From NCBI GenBank assembly GCA_948567375.1, contig OX419757.1, positions 27,218,001-27,282,000 on the forward strand: a stretch of DNA of 64,000 nt. Reading direction: 5' to 3'. Below are positions 1 to 12,050 of this stretch, piece after piece (positions within the stretch are counted from its first letter, which is position 1; each line of letters opens with the position of its first letter). Source of the stretch: Lunularia cruciata. Lineage: Eukaryota; Streptophyta; Marchantiopsida; Lunulariales; Lunulariaceae. Made by a program: the position numbers and the translations under genes. Under the pieces are notes generated by a model. It ran no database searches and had not been told where the DNA came from. It saw nothing but the letters and a program-made list of their open reading frames with translations.

Positions 1-2560
1 AATGTAACATGAGGACAGGGTTGAGTAGGGAGTTCAAATAGAAAAATGACGGGTTCTCTACGGAACCCTATGGCAGCCATAAAGAGTGTCCCTAAATGAA
101 GATGGGGTGTGCAAGGAATTTGAATTTTGTTCCTCTCATCGATTTCCTCACTAAATTGAAAAGGAGTCAAGAAAGGTGAGCCACGATTAGATTAGGACAG
201 AAAATTGAAGATGTGTCACTAAATGAAAATAGGGTGTGCAATGAATGTGAATTTGGTTCCTCTCACCAATTTCCTCACTAAATTGAAATTGAAGATGAAT
301 GCAAAAGGCGATCTCAACCTTGAACACGATTGCAACTGACAAGGAAATATTTGGCATGTGAGGCGTTGACTATCAACAAAATGCAGTAATGTCACACCAG
401 CTTTGATGAAATTATACAAAATTGATCAAAACTATAGAATCAAGGAGGATGGAGACAGATCAAAGCACAACTCCACATGGAGAAATCAGGATAGTAGTGC
501 TCCGACAACCCCATTCAAGAGCTCCTCTTGAAGTTTGTTGCTTGTTCCTCTTCAATTCCAAGACATTCTCAACCTTGTATCAATCAAATTCACTTCTACA
601 AGGCTACGTGGGTTCCCAAGTTACTTGTATCGAGTACTAGAGGATGTTTAGAATAATATATTATCATAATTTGCAATTATTGGAATATTCAGATAATCCT
701 AAACAGTTTGAACATATTATGGTGGATGTGCTAAGAAAATTGTGTAGAAGAGTACAACTTTCAGTCACATGATCACTTATATGGTGAAATTTGGCAAAGG
801 ATTTCCAAAGGTTATGAATGGCAAGACGTAATACAAAAAGTGAGCAAGGTGTATGAATTCCTACAAAGCTATTCATGATTTAAAAGCGAATTCAACAAGA
901 GAGGGTTTGACCAAAAGTGAACTGAAACAAGGATAGAGAATTGTCAATGATAAATTGGATTACAAATTTATGTATTTTTGGATGATGGATGAAATTTTTA
1001 GGAGCAAGGTAAACATCCACCCCTTGTTATGGTAAGTCTGGGTGCACGAAAGCCTTGGAAAGATAGTGTAGATCTCTACTAAGATGATGAGATTGAAATA
1101 GTCCCTAGTGATAAGGATGAAATGAATGTGGACTAAACTCCTCTATCATAAAGAATTTCATTTCTAGGTATAGTTCCCAATACCCAAGACCCTTACTCCA
1201 TATGTTCTATGTTTTTGCATGTGGCACCATAACACATTCATAAGTCCAAACACATCCCTAAGTCAGATCTACACAAGGTGAACAATAGACCATATTCTTT
1301 TGTTACATGTCGATCAAATTCGGAACATTTTCCTCCTACACAAGCCACAAGTACAAAGGAGGAATTGGGGTAGGATAAGGTTCTAGAATTTGTGGAGGAA
1401 AGGGAAGTCCCAAAGAAAGAAGATGGTGATGGTGAATGAAAGCATGAATCAAGGAAAAGGAAAAGGAAAAGGAAAAGGAAAAAGCGTGTGAGAGTGACAC
1501 CTTCTTCTACCTTGGCTTCCTTTACGCAAGATCTTTCCAATCAATCCAGATTGAGGTTTGAGTCAATGGAAGCAAAAGAAAGATGCAGATTGGAAAACTA
1601 GAAGCTCAAAAAATAGCCAAGATCAAGAAGATGCAAGTGAAAGTAAAGTTAAGAAAGAAGCCCATGTGCAAGAAGATGAGATCCAAAGTAAGGAAACTCC
1701 AAATAAAAGAGAGATATGTGTAGTCAAGGTACTTCTGCTCAATGATATTGGAATTGGCTAGGTTAGGGAAAGCACCCAAAGAGATCAATTTATAATGAGT
1801 ACTCTCAATTGAATAGATAGCACCTCTCTAGTTGATGCTTATGTTGTAGGGGTTATAGTTACATAACAAATTGCGAATTCCAATTCCAAGTCTAGATTAC
1901 CCTAGTGATTACATTTACTTGGATTCAACATAGTAGCAAAGGAGACAAAGATATAAAGGTTTTCTACAAAATGTATTTACATATTGCTTGAATTTGACAC
2001 ACTACCCACAACATTAGTAGAGTATTATTACAAGGAGATTGTGGATAGACATGAGAGTATTACCTAGCAGAATGTGGATAGCCAAGTATTATAGAATGTG
2101 GACTAAGTGTCCTCCAAAGACTATATATAAAATGTGTTTCAAAATTTTTTCTACATGGATGTTTGTTTGTGAGTGTTTCTATATTAATTTTAGAGGGGAA
2201 ATGCTTTAGTAAATGATCATGGTTAGATCATTTGATTACCTAGTTTATAAAAAGATGGCCTTGTTTAATAAAGTTGTGCAATCTAGAGTTGAGTTATAAA
2301 TCATTGGTTCACCTATCATTCATAAGCAAAGTTGAGTAGTAGTTGGTTCTATGAAGAGTCGATTGATAAAATCAAGTTGGGCAGTAAATTTTACTAATTT
2401 TATAGATTAGAGTTCTTACTAATTTACCATTAGTCAAGAGTCTTTTCTTGATTTAATGAGACTAATGGATTAGAGCTATGTTACAAGGTTATAACCTTCT
2501 GCTTATGATAAGACTCATGGTACAGGGTCAAAAATGTTACAAGGTAATGTGTAATGTAAT
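1..2560. other. No recognisable gene; degenerate repeat-like DNA
   Basis: I read this stretch on both strands and found only short open frames that resemble no family I know. Base composition is AT-rich. The only clear structure is a hexanucleotide run near 1,451. It is probably old transposon or intergenic DNA. Confidence 0.5.
1451..1484. repeat. AAGGAA hexanucleotide microsatellite
   Basis: About five consecutive copies of AAGGAA with a slightly imperfect right end are visible directly. The run is long enough to be polymorphic in length. Confidence 0.85.
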
Positions 2561-2579
2561 GAATTTGATTAAACTTAGC

Positions 2580-2910
2580 TTTGGTCTATTTAGAAATGGA
2601 GGGTTTAGGTGGGGTGCAGTTGGTGAGATTGCCCACAAAAATGAGGGTTGATGAGGGGCATTGGCAAGACACCTAATAGAAATAGGACTGATTATGGTTA
2701 GGAATTGTTGGCAGACCCAAATAATTTGGATGAGGGATTTCTCACAAGATTTCCCGCAAAAATGGGGCTGGTTTATGGTTGGGGATCATTGGCAAACCCA
2801 AAGGGTTTGGGTGGGAGACAGCTAGCAGAACATTTTGGTTTGGATGGAGATCCGCTTTGGAGATTGCTGGCAGTTGGTTGCAAGAGAGGGATGGTTTAGA
2901 CCCCATTGTT
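2580..2910. repeat. Degenerate short-period G-rich repeats
   Basis: Phrases around TTGGCAAACCC and GGGTTTGGGTGG recur several times with drift at roughly 60-70 bp spacing. A similar texture appears at 6,098-6,470. There is no coding signal. The function and family are unknown. Confidence 0.35.
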
Positions 2911-3189
2911 GTTATTCAAGCTTTCAGTATGAGGAGAAGGAGTTAGTAAGTGACACAGCATGACTTGTGTTTATAAACTTTGGATGAATTGTGCGCATGA
3001 CTTCCACTATTTAGATACATAGATATACCTCTAACTCCATTGCATATTATTTTCATATACACATCTCTCGAATATATCATATACAACTCAAGACTTATGG
3101 ATATAAAACATAGATATGTCCAAGGACATTATGTGTGCTCAATGATGCAAATTGTAGACATATAAATGGTAAGATATACATGTAGCACT

Positions 3190-5400
3190 CAAAAACATTG
3201 GGTAAGTGATATCCTTCATCCATGTATCCTTTGGATCACTATCAAGAGGTATCTTCCATCCAGGTGTCCGCAAGCTCACTATCAGGTGGAAGGCACTCTA
3301 GTCTAATCCGCTCTAGCGTAGAGTCAAATTGCACAATAATGGATCTCCTAATCAACACTAGACTATATCTCCACATGAGATCCTAATCCTTGTTATGCAT
3401 GGGAGGGTCCTAAAATGCAGTGGCTAAATCCTCAAAAACTCTAACTATAATCCTAAAGGCAACTAGAAGTCAATTCCCAATGAGGAACTCAATGGTTGAA
3501 ACATAAGCTACTTCAATAAATCTATCTAATGATGCTAGGAGGAGCTCCAATGATGAAGTATATAAAACACTAGATAGTAGAAGAGAGGATGTATAGCACC
3601 ATGGAGATGGATCCAACAATAGGGAAGGAATGTACTATCAGCTATCAATATATCTTGGAGACATAAGCATAAAGCAATAAATGCATTATAAGGTCTATGC
3701 AAGAAACCTCTCTAGTTGTCACAATATCCATCCTCTCTATCAAGTATTGTCATTAGTTGGGCACCTATGTGTACTCCCTCTAGCAATAAACCCTTATGCC
3801 ACGCAAAGCAAAGGAGATGCTCTTTCTCTCCTTGGGTGCTATTAGTCCAAATCATAACCTCAAAATGTGTCATACAATGCTCCATGAACTCTCTAAATTT
3901 AGGTTATGGAACATATCTACCTAGTGGAAGCTTGGTGATATATTCATCCATGCCATGGCACTACATTACACCACTAGAAAAAGTAGCATGTTACTATCTC
4001 ACATAATATCCATTAAGCAAACAACATCTAAAATTAAGATTTTCCTTTGCCTCTCATGTGCATAAACTATGCATGGAATGAAAGCTCTAGACAAGGTCAT
4101 CCTCTCTCTCAACATCCTAAGTCTAGAGAGATCACAAAAGAGCATCATTTTCCTCTCCTCGTACCACTATATCTCCTTAGTTGCATGTCCAAAAGGGGTT
4201 GAGTGCCAAATTATAAGAAATACAAGGTCTCCATGGCACAATCTTGAAATTGGAAATGATCACACGAGGCTCTTCCATAGGCCCTCCATGGAGATGGGGT
4301 TCAATTTGGGTCTCACAAGTAGTTGTATGGGGATCTTCTTTAGGCTGACCCTCACTCTCTCTAGTAAGAGACACTAATATCTTAATATGTGTACCATAAG
4401 AAATAATCTTTCCATAGTCAGTTTGAGTCTACATCCCTACTTGAACCTTCATACCAATTGACTCATAAGATTTTGGTACTCCTCTAACAATCCCATTGTA
4501 ATTAACAACTCTCTCTTGTAAAACTCCTCATCATATTGGTACTTGAGAGCCATAAGATATCTTTGGCTCATAACTCCACATGCTCACCTAGAGATGTATT
4601 CTCCCTCTCCTTTATAACCTACTCTCTCTGCCCCATGTCTCTCTCCCTCTCAAGGAACATGCACTCACTCTCCACTTAGTCATGTTCCCTTGTAATGGCC
4701 TCATCCTCCCCAAGTGCTAATTGTAGAGTATTCACGAGAGCAAAAGAAGGTCTCATATGCTCCATGCCTAACCTAAAAATAGGTAATCTAACTATCTCCT
4801 CACCTACACTCACAACTTCTCTCTAAATCACCAGCCCTAGAGAAGTGTCCTTGTTGCAAACATGAGGGGTAGTGTATTTTGCAAGGAGTGTTAGAGGAGG
4901 GTCATAGAGAGTGGAAGGAAAGGAGAATCTTCCATGAGAGTGTGGTGTATAATAACATAGTAGGTAAGGAGTGCCGGAGGAGGGTGGAGGAGTATCTATT
5001 GTGAGAGTGTGATCTATAACAACACTATGGGTAAAGGTTACAAGAGGGTCTCCTAGAGAGGGAATACTCCCCTATAATACCAAGTTATGAGTGGGGAACT
5101 GGAGTATCATCTAGAGAATCACCTATAGGGAGGGTGCCATATACAACATCAGAAATATAAATATGACCTATGTACAATGAACATCCATGGAAGCACACAA
5201 ATGGGTTACAACTTAATACAACATGACTATCATTTTACAAGAGAATTACTAATGGTATGCTTCAACATAGAGAAGGCTTGATCAATAATTCCATCACACT
5301 TTATTAAGTGTTTGAGATATAACACATCATAGAAAACTGAAGATTTCCATTGTATTCTCTATGTCTACTCTCCTTCACTCTCCTCCTTGTCTCCTCCAAA
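3190..5400 (-). other. Degenerate region with coding-like minus strand, unidentified
   Basis: The minus strand gives stretches of protein-like composition broken by many stops. About 4,177-4,374 has one 65-residue open frame, and about 4,560-4,960 reads as charged, Glu/Arg-rich, coiled-coil-like sequence. No catalytic motif of a known transposon protein is visible. It may be a decayed gag-like or other mobile-element reading frame. Confidence 0.3.
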
Positions 5401-6112
5401 GCTCCTTGTTCCACCCAAGGAGAGTACCATAGTAATCCTTATCCTTGCCTATGAAGCCACTCTCCAAGAAAACATGGGTAAGGAACTGTCCAACAAATGA
5501 CTACTTGAAGCATCTATTGTCTAAGCACCTGATCTGCTTCCAAAGGAATTCAATGCAACCTCAATGGCTATCATTATCAATTCCATCCAATCATAGTCCA
5601 CCTCCATCCTCTCCACCACATTCTTCACATTCAAGGCAGATATCCATGTACAGCCTTGGGATACCAAGCTGGTGCAAATACAAAACTAAACATTTGGAAA
5701 AATGACCTCCAAGCTCGACACATACATTGTCTTGCCAAGTATCTTTTTGCTGTTAGGTCCCTCACTGGAAACTAGTTTGTACCCATGAGTAAGGCATTGT
5801 CCCTCCTTTGTCCACCACTACCCATTGGCAAAGCAAAAGCATCTCTGATTGGGCCAAGAGCCAGAGTGTAAGGTCTCTCATACACTAGACCGATATCTGT
5901 GCTCCCATCCCATGATCTCACAAACTCGGTACATACAAGAATTTGCACAAAGAAACACACAACTCATAAGCATATAAGGGACAACTCCGAAACACATAAG
6001 GGAAACCTAGATAAAAAATAAGTATAATTAATTATAAGAAATAGAAACAGTAAAAAATAAATCATAACATTGGTAAAATAAATTAAATCAAAAGAAACTA
6101 GTCAAGAAGTGA

Positions 6113-6124
6113 GGGGGGGGGGGG
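6113..6124. repeat. Poly-G run of 12
   Basis: Twelve consecutive G are seen directly. A similar run of ten lies at 55,471-55,480. Long G runs are prone to slippage and to sequencing error, so the exact length is uncertain. Confidence 0.8.
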
Positions 6125-6480
6125 ATTTCTTGCAATGATAGGGTCATCAAGGGATGTGTGAAGGACTACTTGCAATGCATGGGCAAACCAAGGGGATTGT
6201 TTGCAGCACTTGGGACACTTGGAGATTGCCCATGGGCCAGGAGGTGGGGAAGGGATTGGCCCCAAGTAGGGGGTGGGCACAAGATCATTGGCAAGATGGG
6301 AGCCAAGAGCAAGATTTCACACAACACACAGTAGCGGCCGAGAATAATTCGTGACCAAAGGGTTTGAGACAAGTGGTGGATGGGGGGTTGGTTGCAAACC
6401 CTAACCCCTATTTTGGGCAGAAAGATCAGGAGCGGTCCCAGTTAGAACTATGGGGAGAATTTTGGGAGGATAAAAAAAAA

Positions 6481-6832
6481 CAAAATTCAAACACAAATTA
6501 CAAAGAACACCTATATTTAGGCATGGAGAAGTGAATGTTATGCAATTTTTTACCCCAAGTGAATTGAAATCTCTCTCCTTGATGTTTTCAATAGATTTTT
6601 GAATCTGCTCCTTGTCTAACCATGCACACTTGATATAAGTCATATGTTGAAATTGGATCAAAAATACAAAATTCAAACATAAATTACAAAGAACACTTAC
6701 ATTTGGGCATGGAAAAGTGAATTCCATGCAGATTTTTAACCCAAGTGGATTAAAATCTCTCTTTGATGTCTTCAATGGATTTTTGAATCTACTACTTGTC
6801 TAACCATGCACACTTGATATAAGTCATATGAT
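6481..6832. repeat. Direct duplication, period 186 bp
   Basis: A block starting CAAAATTCAAACA at 6,481 recurs at 6,667. Each copy runs to a shared CTTGATATAAGTCATATG ending, and about 20 bp separate the copies. The copies differ by scattered substitutions. A 124-codon minus-strand open frame crosses both copies but has no recognisable motif, so I treat it as a by-product of the repeat. Confidence 0.75.
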
Positions 6833-7260
6833 CCTCCTTTGCATGGAACTATATTAACCATTCTCTCTCTTTGAACTCCTCCATGTTGGGCACATCCCAC
6901 AACTTTTTTGTATTCATTCATTGCTACCATGGGAACGACTATTGGTCAATGACCTTTTTGATACCTTCCTTCCCCTTCCATTTTTGTATATGTCAATCAA
7001 TGACATTTTGATGCCTTCCTTCCCTTTCACTTTTTCCTCTATCTGTTTCACTCTCAACTCTCTCACTCAGCTAAATCCCTTCACCTTCTCTCATCCTTTC
7101 TCTCTTTCTCTTGCTTTTTGTCCCTTGTCTACCCCCCTTCAAATTTCCCTTGTTTCTCCCCCTTTGAATGTCCCTCATTTCTCCTCCTTCTATGTCTATT
7201 TTGACCTTCCTTTGACTTCCTTTGACTTTCTTTCTTTCTTTGTAAAACATTAGCCACTAT
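6833..7260. other. Pyrimidine-rich tract flanking Z3
   Basis: The plus strand is strongly C/T-rich, with many CTTTCC, TTCCTTTGAC and TCTCTC words. Similar DNA, including TTGTAAAACATT and GCCACT, continues on the far side of Z3 from 10,991. Z3 therefore appears to have inserted into one pyrimidine-rich repeat. No gene is seen. Confidence 0.5.
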
Positions 7261-7515
7261 TGTGTGTGTATACATCACTACGCAACATACATTGCTATCA
7301 ACATCACACACTTTAGAAGCACAACTCACACATAAGTCAGATATGGACTCTAAAGTGCCACAATAATCAATTTTTTCACACAACTCAAATCACAATCAAT
7401 CAGATCAGTATATGATCTATCACTCAATTATTTGCCAACAGCTAGGTATTTATTACCATTAAGCCACACCCTCTCTAGCTAAGAGAATCCAAGTGATGCT
7501 CAATGGCCTCTATTC
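7261..7515 (-). repeat. Z3 3' terminal repeat, B2 plus part of A2
   Basis: 7,261-7,365 matches the B2 segment of Z1 and passes directly into A2 sequence, which is cut off at 7,515 by the X-type LTR. The B2-to-A2 junction is the same as in Z1 and in the solo repeat at 57,222. Confidence 0.75.
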
Positions 7516-8208
7516 TATAACACCCATTTTTGCATGTGCGTGGTATTATGATATTTAGCTTGGTATTACAAATATTTGAGAGATATTATTATATATAGAT
7601 AAAGGATGGTTCTAAATTAATCATGATTAGCTAAAGTTTGTCATAGCTAGGATAGTGGGGACCTTAATTTAGAGGAAGTGGAAAAGATGAGCACCACTTT
7701 TTTGGATTTTAGTGTGTTGACTTGGTATTATTCCTAGGTGTTTGGCTTTGAGGAAAGAGTTGAGAACTCTTGGGCCCGCAAGCCTTTTTGTTTTGGATTC
7801 TTCTTTAGTCCAAGGATAGCCCATGTAAAGGAATCCTTGACTTAGTGGTTGGGTCAAGATAAGACCACGTGCTTAGTGGAATATGGCCATGTGAATGGAT
7901 ATTCCTTCTTACTTTTTGACTTTACTTGACTTTTAGTCTAGTAACTTGAGTTTTACTACGGTAATTAGTAACTTTGGTATGTAACTATTTCACAAATATA
8001 TAAACAAGGGGTGAGGAGATACTCATCATCCTTTCATTTGCAACTATCTCTCTCTCATTGAGTTCTCTAGTGAGCAATGTCTTGAGTCTTGGAGTGTTAG
8101 CCTTGGAGGAGTATGATGGAGTTGGGGTTCCTTGCCTTCTCAGTCCATGGTGCACTACCATAATAGCCATCAGAGGTTCATTCTAAGTGAAAGACAGGCC
8201 GGCTCAGA
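7516..8208 (+). mobile_element. Solo LTR of X type, plus orientation
   Basis: The sequence runs from TATAACACCC, an altered TGTAACACCC, to an end reading GGCCGGCTCAGA. It matches the reverse complement of both X LTRs at 28,101-28,572 and 42,911-43,460. At about 693 bp it is the longest and most complete X LTR in the window: it holds both the block missing from the 3' copy and the end missing from the 5' copy. No matching target duplication is evident. Confidence 0.75.
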
Positions 8209-9090
8209 GTCCTTGGAAACCAACATATCATGGTGCACATTCAAAGAAGTAATAGTTGTGGATGAGGTTTCCTTACCAAATTTAGATGTCACCACTCTCT
8301 CCTCCACCATGTTGAGCTCAATATGCTTAGCCAAACCAAAGACCACTACCAAAGTAGGCAAAGTAGCATGTAACAACATAGCATCACGTACTCTACATTA
8401 CAACTCATGTCTAGTATCCCATACCACAATTAGACTACTTGGGCCTTGGTAACTCCCTAAGTAAAACTGATCAGCCGTCTCATGCAAGTGTATGTTGTGC
8501 ATATGCTCTCTCTAGCCTTTTTTTGGAACTCTTGCAAGCTCCTTAGCTTGTGAATCCAAACCCCCTAGTAGTTCTACCTCAACACTAAAAGAACTTCACC
8601 ATGGGACTAAACCTTGATTCTAAACTAGCTCCTATAATAGTACATTTACTCTTACTAGCACCATCTCCAAGAGATCCACCAATGCTACTAGAACTAAAAC
8701 TCATGGGTACAACCGATCTACCCCTAAAAACCAACCTTGAAGTGATGGAGATAAAGTTTGGAGACCAATATTGTCTCCATAGCTCAATCTCCTCCAAGTG
8801 AGCTCTCTTGAACTCATGGTAGTCATCCATTTGTGGATCTTCCAAGTGTTGAAATAACCTCTTTCATAGCATAAAAGGTTTGAACAAAGTTGGGTTCTGC
8901 ATCTACTACGAATCACACATACTATCAAACTCCTAAATGAAGTCATCCAACTCAATGGTACCCATTGTACCAAAGTAACAACACAAATTTCATTCATGTC
9001 CCACAACAATGGTGTGAACACGCCAAGTGTACTCTCAATTGAATCAGCTCCTACATCAAACTCCAACTCATAGTCAATCTCCTCTTTCAT
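8209..9090 (-). pseudogene. Z3 gag remnant
   Basis: The minus strand matches Z1 gag (37,698-38,807), including the stretch resembling DDYHEFRRAHLEEIELWRQY and the region around EHIELNMVEERVVT. Frameshifts and stops break it into pieces of at most about 130 residues. Z3 keeps a Gln codon at the position where Z1 has a TAG stop near 37,935, so that Z1 stop arose by C-to-T change. The gag would have formed the particle shell of the element. Confidence 0.7.
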
Positions 9091-9468
9091 TGGGACCTAA
9101 GTTACAAGTTGGTACCAAGTGCCACTCCAAGTAAACCCGTTGTGTAGTGTAGCATTTTCTTCTTTGGATCCCCAAAGAACTCCATCATGAGAAAGTGTAA
9201 TCAGAAATTGCAACTTGCAACCGTAACCATCACAAGTACCCCACCAAGTGCCAACATACCAACCAAAAATCACCCACTAATGTAGCTCTACCTATGACAA
9301 TTACACTAGGGGAAAGTGCAACCTATAAACTGCCATCACAACACACACTCTCATGGTTTGCAGGTCATCACTTCTTGCTTCCCCGGAGAGAAATATAGTT
9401 AGTCTGATTGGTCATCACTCTAGCCTCACTACCAAGAGTACACAAGAAGACCAACACTCTAAAGTCAC

Positions 9469-9616
9469 GGCACCTCACACAAACATGGTGCACAAACAAG
9501 AAGTAGAGAATGGAGGAGGTCAAATCACAAGAATCTAAACAAGGCACCTCACACAAACATGGTACAAAAACAAGAAGTAGAGAATGGAGGAGGTCAAATC
9601 ACAAGAATCTAAAAAA
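9469..9616. repeat. 74-bp tandem duplication in Z3 5' untranslated region
   Basis: Two adjacent copies start GGCACCTCACACAAACATGG at 9,469 and 9,543 and differ at very few bases. Z1 has a single copy near 39,000, so the duplication happened in the Z3 lineage. Confidence 0.85.
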
Positions 9617-10549
9617 AAAACCCTCCATTTCATAAATCAACACAGGACTGACTCTACCACCATTTGGCATTTGACATAATATGAGTTATTTATTTCCTAA
9701 GCTACCAAGATCACCAAGAGTGGGATGAAAGTATCTCTCCTAGCCAAAGCTACAAGTGTATAGATAACAATGGAACAACCACTATGACAACAAGTGAGGG
9801 TGGACCAATTGGCTAGGGCACCAATCTAGTAACTAAAGATCTAAGGGTCAAACCCTGTTGCACATAATCTAGTAGGGTGGGCAGATTTTGCCAAACAATG
9901 ACCAAAATCTACTCTAAACTAGCTAGCTTCATGCTAATTAGTTGGCTCACTAGGTCTTTTTAGCCTCTCATAGCCCTATGCCTTGAAGCCTATAAATGAT
10001 AAAATTTAGCACAATGATGTCGTTCTTCTTGCCACTATGAATCCTCTCCAAATCTGGCCAAGCTCCTCCAAATCGAGCCAAAATCTGACAACTTGAGCCA
10101 AAATTTGACATAAATGCCAGCCAAAATTTGATGTAAAATCTGACATAAAGTCCTAAAGTTGGCTGACCACCATATCCTCTACTAACTCTCCATTAGAGCC
10201 AAATTGAAAAGATGAGGTTCTCCAAATCACAAATTCACAAGGATGTGTTCTCAATTCCACCTTCAATTTCACTTTCTGAGCTCAACTCACACCAAATTGG
10301 TCCTACTTTCACCTCTTGAGCTCAAAATCACAATTACCACTTGAAAATTGCTTCTCTTTGCTCAAAATTTGGCTAACATTCTTGCACACATTCTACCTCA
10401 ATGCCAAATCTGTATCAATTGAACAAGCTTCTACACACTATGGAAAATTTGAACTTTGATCGAGCTATCAATGATCAAAAAGTCTTGGAGATACCATCAA
10501 CACTCTTATTTTTTTCACCCAATTTCCCCTTGACTTCACTTCTCTGATA

Positions 10550-10990
10550 TAATCAGTTTGTTCACACAACTCGAATCACACTCAATCAGATTAGTACTTG
10601 ATCTATCACTCAATAATTTGCCAACAATTGGGTATTGATTGCAATCAAGACATACCCACTCTAGCTAAGAGAATCTAGGTGATGCTCATCGGCCTTTATC
10701 CACCATAGGCAAGAACTCAAAAGCTCAACATTAGAGAAGTGAGCTCTATGGAGCTGCACTTTAAAAGTATACCCCTTGGTCTCCAACCCTAATTTCATCC
10801 CATTGACGGCATATCCAATGGCATGAAAGGAGCTAAGTGATGATGGGCTCTACCTTGTACTCAATACCCTGAACACAAACTTTGACCATCAACAAAAAGT
10901 CTATGAGTAACTGCCCAAATACTCCTAATTACCAACACTATTATTCCAAAATCTGAGCAATCTAGGTGCAATGCTACAAATGGCATGACA
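10550..10990 (-). repeat. Z3 5' terminal repeat A1
   Basis: This matches Z1 A1 (40,052-40,499) along its length, ending TGACA on the plus strand. As in Z1, the inner edge is followed in sense by ATATCAGAGAAGTG and lacks the B segment. Confidence 0.75.
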
Positions 10991-12050
10991 CCACTCTTTC
11001 TTTTTTTCTCTCTTTTCTCTCCCCTTCAATATGTCTCTTTTGACCTTCCTTCTACTTCCCTCTTCCTTTGACCTTCTTTTTCCCTCTCTATCTATTGTAA
11101 AACATTTGCCACTCTTTTTTTCTTTGTTTCTCTCCTTAGTCACTCCATTCTAAAGCTTGATATTATGATCTAAATTTTTTCTTCCCTTATGCAACACTCT
11201 AATCAATATTTTCTCTTCCTTTGTCACTCCATTCTAAACCTTGATATTACAATCAAAATTTTCTGTTCACTTTTGCAACACTCTAATCAATATTCTCTCT
11301 TCCATTCTCTAACACTTTGTCCCACAATCAATATTTTCTCTTCCTTTCTCTTTTGCTTTTGTAAAATTCTCTACCACACTTTGTACGTTTGTCCCTTTTG
11401 TAATTTCTCTCACCTTGTTTTTATAGTGAAGCATTGTTATTTTAATTCCAATTGATATATACAACAATTCATATATCAGCTATGCAAAAATCCATTATTG
11501 CACCTATACAAATAAATCCATGTTCTTCACTCCTTAGTGTTTATTATCCCACTAGAAATATATACAATGAAGACTTAAATCTATATTTTTTCTCCACAAT
11601 CTATATTATGCAGGAAAGTAATCAATTTTCCTCACTAACAATCTATATTATGCAATCCAGTAATCCATAAATTTTAGCTAATAATCAATATTTTTTATTT
11701 TAAAAATCCATATTTCTCTTGCATCAATATTTCAACAAAAATAGGAATCCATATTTCAACAACAAGTCAAGAAAGAAACTCTTATACACTTGCTATTCAA
11801 ATTCAATCACTAAAAAACTATTCAAGGGAGAGTGATTTTCTCTCTAAGATGGACTTCAAATTAGCAAAAGGATCTAACAGCAAGGGGGATTTAAAAGAGT
11901 TTGAAAATAATTACATTTCAATGGACATCATAGAATTTCATTGAGTTTAAAACGTTGTGACAACCTTTCAATAACCTTCTCTTTGATGTTTCAAAGAAAA
12001 CAATGGTAAATTGATGAAATGGCAAAACTTTTATTACAAGACATTCAATA
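10991..12050. other. Pyrimidine- and AT-rich DNA without a gene
   Basis: The plus strand is rich in TTTTCTCTTCC words. A phrase close to CAATATTTTCTCTTCC recurs around 11,205, 11,290 and 11,330. The open frames here are low-complexity by-products. Confidence 0.5.

Larger units (their letters stand above)
7261..10990 (-). mobile_element. Z3: truncated copy of the methyltransferase-bearing gypsy family Z
   Basis: This element matches Z1 at both ends and in gag. From the left it holds repeat segment B2, part of A2, an unrelated X-type LTR, part of gag, the 5' untranslated region and A1. The entire protease-to-PHD region is missing between the X-type LTR and gag. The left end begins TGTGTGTG and the right end is TGACA. 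CCACT appears in the left flank two bases before the end and directly after the right end, so a target duplication is plausible but not clean. The copy is old: G+C is lower than in Z1 and coding is broken. Confidence 0.75.

Noticed and set aside
422-640. 72-codon open frame as a gene
   Set aside because: No family signal, no supporting context, and similar lengths occur by chance in this AT-rich DNA.
5772-5960. Possible Ty1/copia RNase H remnant on the minus strand (STDIGLVYERP-like words)
   Set aside because: The phrase is suggestive, but the conserved residues expected after it are absent in every frame and no other copia domain or LTR lies nearby.
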